A stretch of DNA of 64,000 nucleotides from contig VWPU01018677.1 in the NCBI GenBank assembly GCA_013398955.1, positions 1 to 64,000 on the forward strand, read 5' to 3'. The notes under the pieces were generated by a model that was not told the DNA's origin, made no database searches, and saw nothing but the letters and a program-made list of their open reading frames with translations. The DNA comes from Callaeas wilsoni. Lineage: Eukaryota > Chordata > Aves > Passeriformes > Callaeidae. The first letter of the stretch is position 1; every line of letters starts with the position of its first letter. The position numbers and the translations under genes were made by a program. Below are positions 1-14,000 of this stretch, in pieces.

Positions 1-200
1 TCCATTGCAGCACTCTGGTTGTGTGAGTCATGCCACCATGTTTCTATGATGGCAGCTATGTCACAGTTTTCCACTCACTCAGTGGCTCTCAGCACCTGCT
101 GTTTGTTCCTCATGTTGTGTGCATTGGTGTAGATGCACTTCAGCTGGGCTATTGATCCTGCCAACTTTTTTGGGAGAGAAGCCCTAATTCCTAATTTGAG
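1..200 (-). mobile_element. CR1 LINE fragment, ORF2 endonuclease start
   Basis: Read on the minus strand, this stretch translates to a recognisable start of the CR1 non-LTR retrotransposon ORF2. Pieces such as KKLAGSIAQLKCIYTNAH and, further on, IAAIIETWWHDSHN match the N-terminal apurinic-type endonuclease domain, whose family motif is roughly D-I-(A/V)-x-(T/V)-E-T-W-W. The Glu of ETWW, a metal-binding residue in this family, is still present. The frame has at least one in-frame stop just before the VENCDIAA segment, so the copy is dead. ORF2 continues beyond the left edge of the window. The upstream (right) limit near base 200 is approximate. The family assignment rests on remembered motif patterns, not on a search. 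Confidence 0.8.
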
Positions 201-3200
201 TTGTTATATTTGCAGAAGTGTGTTGAGTTTTGTGATTTGGAGAACAAAATAAGCACCATGAGAAGTGTCTGGAATCACTGACTGACTAACTGCAAAATAA
301 CTAGAAAAAGTGCAAAAAACTTCATAAAAAATAACTAAAAACAGTAAAAGGGAGAAAAGCAGCCTCTAACAATTCTTGGGGCCTCCCAGGTTCATTAATG
401 TGAGAGATCACTGAACTAACAGACAGTGCAGTTTTTCCTTCTGGATTATGGACATGGTTATGCCACTGGATGAATGGCTGCAGAAAGACCTGGAGGTTTG
501 TGTTCAAGTGCTTCACATGGTGGGACTATTTTATAAACAATACATCAGAGGAAGTCAGACACCAATATAAACAGGGCTTCTTCAACACCGAGACACTGCA
601 AAATTTTCAATATATGGATAACACTGAAAGGAACCAAGGACAACTTGAGAAGGCCTGTCAATTAAAATTAGTAAATTTGGAGTGGATTATTTAAGCTGCT
701 TTCTCAAGGAAAAATTATCAAATAATTACAGCTGCACATTAGAAAAAGTGCAAGAAAAAACAACTTTTCCATGTTATTCTTAGGGAAAAATACTTTAAAA
801 TACCAACACCTTTACAAGTAAGAACTTAGGAAAAATGGCATCAACTGCTGGTTTTAGGATTACACATCAGTGGAAGTATTTTTGAATATAAAGACAGATG
901 AGCTGAAATGCTGAAAATTGAAAAGAAATTAGCATCCATTTAGCATTTCTGAAAATTAGTGGCTTGGAAGTAAGGAAGACTAGTATTTTCTGACTCTAAA
1001 GCACATATTAAAATACATTGGTCTTTATATTACTCTCCCATAGCTGTATTTTCCTAGATTGATGAAGGGAATTGGACCAAAGGCAGTTAGAAGGAATTTT
1101 TTGTATATAAATTCCTAGTTACATGAGTACTGGTATGAGAATAGGATAATTAATGTGGCTGCTCAGTGCAATGAGAGCCCAGCTAACTCAAGTTACTAAG
1201 CAGCACCCCCGGTGTCTGTCAGCTGGGAAGCAAGTGCTGAAGCAGCTTCAGCCAGCAAGATTGCTCATTCTGCTGTTCTGACAGATGCCACAGGTAGAAA
1301 CAAGTCTGTTTTGAAGCAAAGGTGATTTTGCCAAGAAATCATGCTGAAGATGCCATAATGCACAAAGAGCACTACAGTAGCGTACAGAGTCAGGCAAAAG
1401 GCCCACTTGGCCCACTGTCCTCTAGCTGGGAGCGCCAATATGATCTGTTTACAGAAAATGAGCAGGAAGAAAGGAAACAAAGCAAGCCTTCTTGACATTC
1501 CTTCCAGGAATTCTTCACTGCAACAAGTCTGATTTGACTTGTTGAGCCAGAAATTGTATCTGAACAATTATTTTTAAGAGCCATTTATTTTCTGCAAATT
1601 CGTCTATGTTTTTGTCCTTCATTACATTCCATGGCATTAAATGCGACAATTTACTTAATGCATGTTATGTAAGAACACTTCCTTCTTTTTGTTTAAAAAC
1701 TCTGTCTGGTAATTTTGATAAGTTTGTTTCTCCTGGAAGAGTTAGGTTATGCTAACTTAATGGACTTCACGATGGTAGTCCAATGAAGTTTAAAGACAAT
1801 AGTCAGTGTTTACCACTCAAATATCTTTACCATTGACATTTAAGTAACTTCAACTTTTTAATTAATAAAATTGGTTGAGAAACTTGGTAGTTTAGGAAAT
1901 CTGCCACAACATATAAAAGCTGTTGTCTTTATTTTCAGTATAATATCTAGACATTGATTTTTAACTCTGAACCTGAAAGAAGTTCTTGATAATTACTAAT
2001 ATCATTATAGAGTAAAGAAATGGAAATACCAGTCAATTAATAGTAAAAAAGTATCCACACTACAAAAACAAGTATCCAGTACACATAAATTATTCCAGCT
2101 GCTGGAAAACCCCACAGAGAATCTGAACCTAAAAAGGGCCATGGAAAGTAAATGTCCTCTTGTTCATCCTAGTGTAGAGTGTTTCTTCTTACTCATTACT
2201 GATACACTGCTGGAAGAACAAGAGTCATGTTCTATTCTCACTCCTTTGATAATTGGTATCTACTAGCTAGAGGAATTGTGCATTTTAGATATTGTCATCT
2301 GGCATACTATATCAGAACCAAATTTTGAAAACTTTTTCTAAAGAATTTTTTCTAAGAAAAAGGGAGAATGAAGCATCAGTAGACCACCAGAATTTTTGTT
2401 AAAAAAGAAAACGAGGTAGCTCTTGCATATATTTTCTATAGGATAGATTTTTTAAAATGCAAACAAAATATCCTGCAACAACTATCAGAATGTCAAAGCC
2501 AAAGGCTCTTCTTTTCTGTCCCCCATCTTCACTGAAAATTCAGCACTCTCAATTAGAAGTAGGGTTATTTACATAGGACATGGAATTGCTTATCAAGTCA
2601 ATTTGCATTCTGGGGAACAAATAGATGGATTACAGTATTAAGTATAAAACGTGTTCCTGCTGTAGTGATCCATGAAATTGCAGTTAATTTTGCTGAAATG
2701 TAACGTTATATTTTTAAGTGGAAGTGAAAGAAAATGAGAAGGAGGAGGTAAACCATAGGAACTGAACTTTGAATACAAGATAAAATTATTATTAAGCACA
2801 TAGCACTGCTGGGAACAGCATGAGCTGCTACGTGAAGCCACTGACCTGTTGACTTTCAGACACAATCAAGTATCCTCCTTGCCATAGGAAATTAGATGAA
2901 TTATGGGTAGGGATGGGCCTGTCACATTGCACATTCCTGTCCTCAAGTGATGTATCTGAAAGTGAATTCCTGCTGATACAAACTCCATGCAGCTCCTGTT
3001 GGCTCTGACATGCCAGCAGCATGCATCTGCTCTGTTCAATGAAATAACCGCATTGTGATGCTTCTACAGTACAGCTGCGCATAATAATTTTCTTGATTTT
3101 ATACTGATGAGAGAAATTCAAGACTGTTTAGTGACTGTATAAAAATCTGGGGGCTATAAGATTAAACTAAGGAAAACTCTAACTGTGCCATAAGAATTTG

Positions 3201-6200
3201 CATTTCGATGCCTTTTTTCCCGTCTTTCAGCAAAAAAAAGACACGTGCTTCCACCTCCACTGCTTAACTTGAAAGTAGTATGTGGTTTAATGTGGTTTCA
3301 GAACAAGTCAGAAAAAAACAACTAACATTTGGTCACTCAGTTCTAAGATGCTATCACTGTCTGAAATTGCTATTGCCCTTCACCTGAATTTTGTTAACTG
3401 ACAATACATGCAGTCTTACTCCATCTTATTTGTGAACTAAAATATCCTAACTTCAAAATCCCTCTGAAAAGGAATTTGAAAGCCCTATACTCATCAGTGA
3501 CAGAAGGAACCACCGGAATTACCAGCTATGAACTCATTATTTTTGTCCATCATGTCACTGTATTTAGCTCACCCCAGACCAGAATTAATTAGTGTGATGT
3601 TGTCATATTCAGGGCTTGTAAAACTTAACAACAGAAACCAGGAATCAAAGGGGGAAAGTAAAGTTACACAGAGAAGGAGATCTTAGTACTGAATTTTCAG
3701 GTTTATAGTTCCAGGAGAGGAGGGAACCAGAGGTCTTTCAGTGCCTGCAACCTGTCTCTTGAGGCATTTTATAGCATGTTAATGCCTTTGCTGAGCATGC
3801 CAAACCCAGGAAAAATCTGCCTTATCTTCCCTTTCCAGTGGTTTCTGACAGTATCAGAAGTAGTAATATGACGAACAGGCATCAAGATAACTAAAACATA
3901 ATTAGATGTTGTATCTCTTACATTATGCTGTCCCCTAAGAGATCTACTATCAAAGGCTGCTCACCAACATTTAATTTCTTTTTGCTCCTACTAGACTTTC
4001 TCTCTACAAACTTCAGCCTAAACAACTCAAGCTTATATTTTAAAACTATGTTTGCTAAAATTTTTAGTTGATTTAAAGTGAAAAAGCTTTCTGTGAAAAG
4101 TGATATTTGTTAAAATAAAGGTTAAAAATCCACATAATGCAAAAAGTAAAAATGGTAGGTCAATGGCTTTAGAAAAAGGGGGAAATGGAAGTCTTTAGGA
4201 ATAAAGTAAGGGGTCTGTTATAGTACTCTTTTGTCACAACTAGGGTTGTATTGTGGGTGTTTAAATCTAGCAAACATTTCTCTGTCTCAGGCTGTTTTTC
4301 TGTTGTCTTAATCCCTATTCGATAAAGCCTGGTTTGACCAAAAGATTTAATTAAAAACTGGGATAGCAGGGCCTATTGATGGTTAGTCTTAAATTAGCTT
4401 GACAGAAAGTCCCGTGGGATCGCACAACCAGGAAGACAAAGTCTTGCTTTGGGTCAAGACCGAGGTGCCTGTGCAGAACTAGGAAGAGAGCATCAGTAGG
4501 GAATAACCAATAACCAGTGTAATGGACTCTTGTTCAAACCGTGCAGTAGCACTGGGACTGAAAAGCACTAGAAGAACAGACATGATGCAGAAACCATATT
4601 AAATGCTCTGGAAAGGTGGGTAAAGATCAATAGAGTGGTTACGGCAGATTTGTAAGACAGCTTTCTTTATGCTTTATTCCAGCTACAGATGTCTTATATA
4701 ACTTAAGAGTACTGGTGTTCACACAAACTATACAGGATATATAGGTAAAAGGAGAAATTAATTCTTTGGCTTCTAGGCAGGATTCAAAAAAAGCCATCCA
4801 CTTTCCAGGTAGATCACTACTTTCAGAATAAAACGTCAGATGATATTCACTGTGGAATAACATGGAAATAGGATGTCTGTGTTAATAGGATGCTAGTGTT
4901 AGCTGCATCAGTATGGCTCTGTGCCACAAAACAAAGAGAAATTGCCCACTTGTAGCATATTTTCAGTTATTTTTGTGTGGCTTTTTCATCTATTGGATAC
5001 TACAGATGTCTAAAAAACAGCAAGACTATTTATTAATGAGCAAATAATTCTACATAACATTTAAACTGTAAAGTGGAAGAAGGAGAAGCTTGTGAATAGT
5101 TAGAATTAGCAGGAGTTAGTTTTGTTTGGATAATCTTCTAAAATGCTGTAAATTTCACTTGAGCTGAAGTTGCAGTAGGAAACTTCATTAAACAATCCAG
5201 TGTTTAATATCAGAAAAAAGTTACTCAGAATTTTTGCCTTGATTTTCTAAGACTGAAATGCCAGATATTGAATACAAAGTTACAGGACACGACTATTGAA
5301 GTTGACATACCGTCCAAACCAACCAAAGTCACTGTGTACAGCATTTAGTCTGTTGCTGCACTTTTACCTGACCCATCAGTCCTAAATATTTTTGTATTTT
5401 AGATGCAGTCAGTATAACATAAAGGTTGTAACACTGTCTAGTTTCATCAAGAGAAAAACAGAAGTGCTGCAATCTTTGGACAGGGTGAAAACAAATCTTT
5501 TGTGATGTGACAAGCTCATTTCAAACAGAAGACTATATCTGTTTTTATTGGTGGGGGATGTATGGTGTACTTGCTGCATCTATTGCGAAGAGAAGTACAT
5601 GAAGTCCTTGCTGGGCCTTCCTCTGCAGTAACATCTAAGATTTGTCTGTGTAGCAAATCCAGGTGCAGGAAAGCAGGAGGCAGCTCCATGTTTATGTCAG
5701 CTGTCGCGTATGGTCACCAGTTGGCCAGCATGCTGTGTTTAGGCGTTGTGAGGTCTTCAAACACTGCTTAATGTTTCCATACCATATGTACTGTAATATC
5801 TAATCACCATGGGAGTAGAGTCTAATGTTTCAGCACAATTTATTTGTTGGCTGATAAAAAATTAGCTAACACTCAAAATGCTATTCGTTATTAGTCTTTT
5901 TTTTCCCTTCTTCCTTGTTTTTTTTAAACTAAGGCAGAGAAAACCACTATAATCTGCAGCTGTTCTGCATTCTGCCTCCCTAAGTTGCTTTCTTCTTTTC
6001 ACCAGACATGAGCTGCAACCTTCCCCCTCTTCTAGAAAATAAACATTCTCACACAAGTAGTTTCAGCTGATCTGTTTCTCAAATATTTGGAACACTCTGT
6101 AGCTCCTAACAGAAGAAACTTCAGAAATGCATTTTCTATGGGAGATTAAATCATCCTGATATAAAAATAATTCCTAACATCTTATGCCCTTTTTTTGTTG

Positions 6201-9200
6201 TTGTTGTTGCATTTCAATAGCTCCATATTGTAATATTAACTTCAAACAGACTTGCGTGGGAATCATCATAATCTTAGAAATTATTAGATTTTTTTTGCCC
6301 ACACTGAATTCTGTTTGCAGTTAACTAGGGGAAAAACAATAATATTCCAAAACTAAGAAACTGAAGAATCAGAGTGCCTCCAGTGAGTGCTCCACAATGC
6401 CTTAAAGAATATGTGTTTCTCACTCATAGCCCTGTGACTTTTTCTTCCCAAAGCAAATTGATGCTGAAAGATACATCTATGCTTGTCTCAAAACAGTAGA
6501 GAAAGGTTTCTTTTTTTTCCCATTGTGATTCCTATGACTATGTGGAATAATCCAAATATATTAAAAATTTCAGAAGGGAATCATCCCATTCCTTCCTCTC
6601 AACTCCAGCTATGCCCCTGTGCAGGAGGTTGTACTCATGTGACACCAGTGGAGACCCTAATGACTTTCAGAAGAATGAATTGTTTTTTTCCAGTGGTGTC
6701 TTAATCTCATGGTTGAAATTCTAGGGAAAGCTGCACAGGAATCCATGTTGGAGAAGAGGACAGGAGGAGGGAAGTTGTGAGATTGTCCACTTCAACAACT
6801 GTCAAACATCGAATGCATTTAGCTGTAGTGCAATTGATAGATGTACGTTTAAAATATGGATGAAAGACCGAGACCCCCTTATGAGAGCGAGTTAATACAG
6901 CTAATAAAAGTTGCATCAATTTTCTTCAGTGTCCTACAGCAGTTTCAATATGGATGTGCAAGTCCTTCAGAAAAATCTCACTTAACCGTATTGAATGTGG
7001 TTACAAGGTCATTCTCTCTGGAGGTAACATAAATAATGACACATGCTCAGATCACAGTGCATGACAACTGTCTCCCTCAGAGCAATGCACAAAATGTGGT
7101 CAGCCCACCCAGCAATACCAATGACAGAAAGTTTTAACAGATAATGCTTGTATACAACATTAGCAATGTATGGTTGAAAGCTGAAGGAAAACACAAAATG
7201 GGAAAATTTTATTTAAATAACATGATTGTTGTCCTATTTTCATTTAGCAATTTTGCTTTAAACTCCGATTGGAACAATAAAGAGGACATTTTTTCCCTTT
7301 TGTTTGTTAGCTATATCTGTAGTTTATCAATCTAAAAGGCTTTAACTTCCTGTAACATGGGTGTTATCATCTGCACTGCATACAAGTTTTCTAACTTTTT
7401 GTAAAATGACCACATGAAGACAAAGCTCTAAACAGTGTCAGATTTCATTAGAAGCTTCTTGGCTTTTTATGACTGGCTACCATCAGAGATGCCCAGCAAG
7501 GGTTAGCTGAAAATCCATTTATGGTATTGCCTTTAATCAAAACACAAGAAAAAAGGTAGATTTTCCCCGAGAACCAGAATGATATAACCCTCTCCCCAAC
7601 TAAGCTTGGGGGGAGTCTCTCATCAGCTTCTCTCCTTTGGCTATGAATTCTACCAACAGCCCTCCCTTAGTCCCTTGTAAACCTGAAAGAAGATTGGCTG
7701 GTTTTATGGTTGAGTCACTGCACTGAATGCAGGCCTGCTTTATTATTTCTATCACAGATTTCCTGTGTAGTCTTAGATAAATAATCTCTTTATTCCTCCA
7801 ATGATAAAACAAGGCTTAAATCTCTCAAACTCATAAGGATATTCTAAAGATCTGTTGATTAGTCTTTGTGAGATACTCTGATATTAGTGAAGAGATACTT
7901 CAGAAAAGCTGGTAAATATACAGTGATCTTTGATTTCTGGTCTTCCACAGCTTTTGTTAAAAAAAACCCCAAAGCTTTTCACTTAATAAATCCCAGCTGG
8001 ATGACAGTTCTTTTTTTCACTCAGCTTCTCTCACATTACTTTTCTAAGGTGGAGCCCATTTTCCTCCCTTTCTCCTTTTTGCAGCTCCTTACCCTTTGCC
8101 AATTTAGTACAACATGCTTTTCAAAACCTATTTATTTGCTGCTTTTTCTCCTCACATTCCCGTGTGTCCTATACATGCATATATATAAAAGATTTCAAAC
8201 AAAGAAATAAGACTGCTGCAGGGATACCACATAGCACAAAGATAAACAAGCTATTAAATAGTTACCTATCTGGTCCCTTTATTATCATATCTGAGCACCC
8301 ACCATGGGAAGTCTTGGAGAAGAAATAGCATAAATTCTATAAAACTAGAGGGAGGAACTTTTAATTGTGTATAATGTAATATTACCGGAGTCCTAAAGTT
8401 AATCTCTTATTCTTTTAATTTGGGATTATTAGCCACTTGAAGTAATAAGTATTTTGGGGTTTATGTCTCATCCATAGTTGATTCCAAGGTCAGCATCTTC
8501 TATGGATGTTGGTGTAATGGAAACTCAGAGAAGTAGTCTGCATACTAAATTATCATAACCCATTGCAGCAAAGTTTGGCTTGGAGACTCCTGTCTTGGAA
8601 CTAACAAGGCAAGGTCCCAATAGCCTAAGTGAATATGGAGATAAGAATCCAAAATAGGTGCACATACAACCAGTGTCAGCCTATGTCTCCACTGCTGTAC
8701 ATCTCTCTGCTGAAGTCAGTTCTGCAGTGCAGAGGCATACAAGGACTTCCTGTCTTCCCTAGGAAAGACACTATGATTCAGAACACTGTCTGTATGGAAA
8801 AAACTATTAAAAGCTTTCATGTAGCCAACAAAAGAACATGCAGACCCTAAATAACACCAACATCTTTTCGTTTTCCTTCGGTATTTTTCTTCACATTTGT
8901 CTTATGAATAAAGATTTATCTCAGGAAATTTCATCCTTAAAATTAGTTTTTCAGCTGTTCCCTACTCTTCTGTTTTGCTCCATGTATTATGAAGCACGTG
9001 TGTCTGACATAATGCTGCAATAGCATTAATTTTAAAGTAGTACCTAGAAATGGAGGAGGAGGGCCTGATCCTGGTTTACTGAAAGTATAATTTTTACACA
9101 AATGAGCAAACCAATACAGCTTCTTATATTCACATCTCCCTGTTAAAAAAGGAAGCAGGTTGCACACACTGGGGATATAAACACAGAAGGCAGCAGGTAA

Positions 9201-11727
9201 GAACAGGAGGGCCAGGCTGAGCTGTGAATCTGTCTGGCTTTGTCTATTACTGTAAAGAGTTATAAAAGCTGTTAGTATTCAACTCTAGCCACTGGCTGTT
9301 GGCACTGCAGTTAATGGACCGAATGATGCCTCAAAGGCATTTTTCTACCCGATTAATTCCAGGAAATTTAACATCTGTGTAAAAAATATCACCCCTTCCC
9401 CCCCAGTAATTAAAAAAATATTTCTCAGCAGAACATTTTCCAAGGCAGCATCCATGTCATATTGTGCCAACCCTAACCCCTGCACATATCAAAATCAGTT
9501 TTCTCCAGCACCAAGGCAAAAGCAGCAGTAGCCCAAGCCAGACAAGTTCTCTGAAAATATGAAATCATCAGAGGCCTGTTTTATAAGTAACACTGACGTA
9601 CTTAGAAGGGAAGAGCTGATGGATATCTAACGGATTTATTTAATCATCATTCTATTCCCCCACCTTCCAAGTAATTAACTAACAAGTAACAAACCGATGG
9701 TATTAGCAGTCAAATACTTCAAATAAGGATGTTTCTCAGGGGAAAAGCTGTGGGACCCAACCAACTGAAATGAAGGAAGTTGATTTCATTTGTCATCTGT
9801 TCCCTCTGGTATAAATGCAGTAAGAACAAAAACTTAAGCATGTCTTCATGAATGACTACCATAATACTGAATATGAGGCACCAAGGTAGTTTCCTGCCTG
9901 ACTTCCACTGACAGCAAACATGTATTGCAAAAATTGTACAAAATTACCATTTAAAAATTATGTTCCAGATAAAATTCTGTAGTCTGAGCATTAACACTTT
10001 ATCCAAGTCCTCTGTTACTCTGTTAGAACTGCAAAGAATGATGTGCAGCTCAGAATACTTCAGCATAGGTTTTACTGAGACATTGTGGTATCCTGGGCTA
10101 GAGTTCATTTTCTTTCACATTGTAAAATTGTACTCTTAGATCTCAGTGAGACACTAATTATGAACTGTTTAGTACTCATGTTTAGTACTGTCTTACATCA
10201 CGGGTAATCCTGTTTAAATCGACCGGGAGCTACCTAACATGAATAAAATATCACAATTTGACTCAGCAACATAAACAAGGGATTAGGTGAGTTGACTAAT
10301 CTGGCATCTGGTTACCAGCCAGCAGAACTGAAGCCCTCGAGAAAATAAAATGGTCTCTAATTTTCAGAATTACATTTAATAATAGTGAATGAATGCATAA
10401 TAATATATAACTATAAAATTGCATGGGTATTCTAGGGAAAAACTCTTTACCCCCTTCATGCTGCATTGGATGCCTGGGTTCTAGTTTCTGCACAAGACTA
10501 TTTTTAAACTAGTTAATTACTATCTAGTTATCAATGTCTCACATCTGTCATGTGTGAGAAATATTTCACTTAGGTAGTTAAAATGTTCAATTTAGAAGAT
10601 GTTTTATACATAAATATATCATCCATGTTACTCAAGGTATGTGCATAATAACAGAGTGCTGAAAGACTTGAAAGCATTGAAGAACCAACAGTCATCACGT
10701 AAGGCAAACACGCCTGTGTTCCTCCCTTAATGACAAAAATAGAGAAGGACACTGGTAGGACCTATATTGAAACCAGCAAACTGGGAAAAAATCTATGAAA
10801 TTATCAAGCAGCTACTCATTCCTTAGAGTATTTAATTCAGAGAATACAGACCATGGCTGGATCTGAATTCAGACATTGAGTAAATGAGATTTTCAGCCAT
10901 TGAATTGCAGAGCAGCAGGAGAAGAGAGGAATAAAAAAAACGGAAAAAAATTCAAACCCGAAAGACTTTTATCTGTCCTGAGAGAAGCACTTTTTAAACA
11001 AATTGTAACTGTTTATAGCTCTACACTCTGTGGCTCTGAGGACATATTCTCCAGCCAAGGCAGGCAATTTTTTTGTGCACTCAGGAGGGGAGGAATATGC
11101 CCCTAAATATTTTGCAACATCTTAGGAGGAAATGGAGGGCAAACATCTCTCTATTATTCCTACCTGCCTGTGATGATAATTTCAGTGGGCTTTATGGAAA
11201 CCTGCTGTAACTGATTTGCCACTTTCTTGAATACAAATGATTTCCTATAAATTGTGCCTCCTGCATTTCAAAGAGGTTTGGAAATTAATTTTTTTTGTTT
11301 GTTTTAAAAACATTATTGTATTATAGCAATATTCCACCATATTCTTGCCAAGTTTCTCATTAGTATCAGCAGCATCCAACACAATCTAACTCTTCCCTCT
11401 GCTCAGCAAGCTGCCTTCTCAGTGGATGATGAAACTTGGCATGGATAAAGAGTAAATCTTATTAGTGATGTCCACACGTGCTGTGCAAGGACTCGTACAT
11501 GAGCTATAGTGCTGGAGGAAGACGTGCAGACTGCTTAGAAAAGGAGATTTTTGTAAAGGTTTCATCTCTGTGGTTGCTCAGTCAGCACAGGCAAAGCTTC
11601 CACATCTCTCCTTTTAAGTGGCTTGTGATAAAATCTGCTTCAGTCCATCTTGATTTCCATGCCTAGGCTGCAGGAATTTAGGAAAGCAGGGCTTTCCTTT
11701 TTCTAGTTTTCCATGCTTTGGAATACT
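201..11727. other. AT-rich sequence, no gene recognised
   Basis: This long AT-rich stretch contains no frame that I recognise as a protein and no RNA gene. Open frames of 60-107 codons occur on both strands, as expected by chance. Small landmarks are a TTG-rich run near 6,195-6,210 and a minus-strand hydrophobic frame at 1,265-1,567 that could encode a membrane segment but has no good donor site. At 10,198-10,240 there is a small cluster of CpG dinucleotides in otherwise CpG-poor DNA. Old, unrecognised repeats may be present. Confidence 0.6.
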
Positions 11728-11801
11728 AATATTTAGCATTTAGAAAGTACTTTACGGTTTCAACTCACTGTCTAATTAAATATCACTGTGAGATACTAAG
11801 T
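11728..11801 (+). repeat. Probable MIR/L2-tail-like relic
   Basis: The order 'AAGTACTTTAC', then 'CTAATTAAAT', then 'CACTGTGAGATA' follows the tail shared by MIR-type SINEs and L2 elements (consensus roughly 'AAGCGCTTTACA', 'TAACTAATTAAT', 'CCTGTGAGGTA'). The match is diverged, as expected for an amniote-wide relic. Orientation is plus. The boundaries are approximate, and a profile search of the MIR consensus would decide the call. Confidence 0.45.
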
Positions 11802-12353
11802 CCCCTAAAAATATAGCAGTTGTTCAGGCACAGTACTGCACAATGATATCTGATGTTTTGCACTTCTGTTCTAAAAATAGGAAATTGCTGTGATTTCTCA
11901 CAATATGATAGCGGCAGGGAAATGCTGACTTTTTGACAATAATGACATTAATGACATAAAGTGGTACTCTTCCTGAGGGTAGGGGCCTAGTTCTTATTGA
12001 TAGGAGCACTACTGCAGGGGAACATAAAGTTTCTTATGTGTTTGAACGCTATCAGGTAGTTTCATTGCCAATTCTGCATTCTGTGCCAAGTTCCCCAGCT
12101 GCCCAACCTGCTTGCAGGCTCCCGAGCTCCAGCTGCAACCAAATGCAGAAGTTCTTCTTGTAAGGAGAGTCTGATCCCATTTCAGATATGACTGTAGGCC
12201 ATGCCTAGAGCAGCTTCTTCTAATGTATCCTGGCAGTCCCTCCTGGTGTGGCTCAGAGCACGCGTGAAATGCTGTCAGCACCAAACTGGTTGGTTTGTTT
12301 ACTTGCTGGTAAACTAAATATCAGCCTCCACCTTATATGGGGCTCTGCTGCGG

Positions 12354-12640
12354 GATCACAAAATGGCTGAGATTGGAGGTGACCTCTGGAGGACCATCTG
12401 GTTCAAATCTATGCTCGAGCAGGGCCACCTAGAGCTGACTGCCCACGATCATGTCCAGATGGCTTTTGAACATCTCCAAGGGGGAAGACTCCACAACCTT
12501 CCTGGGCAATGTGTGTCAGCTTGGTCATGCTCACAGTAAACGAGTGTTTTCTGAAGCTCAGATGGAGCCTCCTGTATTTCAGTTTGTGCCCGCTGCCTTT
12601 GGTCCTGTCAGTTAAAGGGGATGGAGTAGCCTGCAGGGAG
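12354..12640 (-). mobile_element. CR1 LINE, 3' end
   Basis: This is the reverse complement of a CR1 3' untranslated region. From left to right it shows the diagnostic blocks 'GATCACAAAATGGCTGAG', 'GGAGGTGACCTCTGGAGGA', 'AGACTCCACAACCTTCCTGG' and 'TTTCAGTTTGTGCCCGCTGC', in the order found in bird CR1 copies. Only the 3' end is present, which is the usual 5'-truncated form of CR1. It has many substitutions, so it is not recent. It carries no coding capacity. Confidence 0.9.
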
Positions 12641-14000
12641 TCAACTAGGTAGAGGCTAATCTATGCATTTCCTTCCACTTTCCAACTGCAGTGTGTGGCA
12701 CAGGACCATCCCTCACAAAACCTTGGGTTCATTTCAGGGAAAGAAAGATGCAAGTGTTGCAGCTCATGCTGAAGTGTCTTCAGCTGGTGACATAAAACGT
12801 ATCAGTCACCTCTGGATGCAAAGTTTGGCCTCTGTCATCTCTCATACCAGAGGTGTAAAGTATTGCCTTCAGTCAGCTTGACAAAATATTTTCTTCCAAA
12901 ATTTAGCCTTCAAACTCATAAGTCTCAGCAACAAGTGTCACATGATGACAGCAGTAAGGCTGCAGCAAAGCCAGTGCTGCTGTGCTTTTACTGCCACCAC
13001 GCCTATGGTATCAAAACTTGTGCAACCGGCGACACACAGCCGCAAGTGCAGCTTGCCATGTGAGCATGGATAAGCTTCCAGAAAAGCAACAGGATAAACA
13101 GTGCAATTGTAGGGTTGCTGAGCCATAAAGAGAGGAGGAGACAGAAGCAAAACCATACACAGGCGCAGTGCTGATAATTGCATCCACTTCAGGAGAGAAT
13201 CTTGCTCACATGAGTCCAGATTTTTAACCCCCAGCAAACAAAGTAGCTCTGTTGAGATAAACACAGTGCTGCTTCATCCTGCATGAGGATTTCCCTATTG
13301 GCATAAATCGGCCGTAAGAAATACAGGCTCTTATTTATTTTGCTGACTCTCGCCCCAAATATGACTGTTTTTTTAGCAGAGCCCTGCCTATGCCTCTAGG
13401 GAGCTGCATGGTCCTATGATCACTAAAGAGCACATGAGCAATTACTGTTGCAGTAGGAAAAGAAAGGTGTAAAAGAAAAATTGAAAGTTACTACAAAAAA
13501 AAAAGCATATCGTAAACCTGCCGATTAAAGACAAACCATAACCACTACTTAAACCATCTTGCTTATAGTTAAATTACAGCACATCAATGTTTTATCCTTG
13601 GCAAGCATGAGTGAGAGTTCTATACTGTGGAATTTTATAAGACATAACCAGAGTGAGGAAAATAGCTCTGCTCAATAAATGTATGAAAATAACCACAGCA
13701 GGAAGCTACCATTAATAACATTCAGGTAGAAAAACATCTCCCAGATTACTCAGAGTTACTTCTCTTTCCATTTTCTTATTAGTTTTTAGAAATATAGCCA
13801 TCATTTTTCCAAATTCCACACAGACAAAACTTTTCCCTGTACTGGTGGTTCCTACATTGCTCAAGACCAACATGTCTGCTCTGGAGAGATCAAATGATGT
13901 CAAGGAAGATGAAATCCAAATCTCCAGGAGATAAATCACTCACTACACTTCAATATAGGAACAGGTTTCTGAGCACACTGTCAAAATGACATCATTCAGA
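12641..14000. other. Unique sequence, no gene recognised
   Basis: The stretch contains overlapping open frames on both strands at 12,863-13,264 that look unrelated to known proteins. A short acceptor-to-donor segment near 13,265-13,311 ends in a GTAAGA donor, but its polypyrimidine tract is weak. Several CpGs cluster at 13,000-13,035. I see no convincing exon. A run of A follows at about 13,494-13,504. Confidence 0.5.

Noticed and set aside
1265..1567. Hydrophobic 100-codon minus-strand frame resembling a membrane protein
   Set aside because: A pyrimidine-rich tract occurs inside it but there is no adequate donor, and I recognise no family. Frames of this length are common here.
12400..12420. 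'GGTTCAAATC' as a tRNA B box
   Set aside because: It lies within a CR1 3' region and has no A box or cloverleaf partner at the right spacing.
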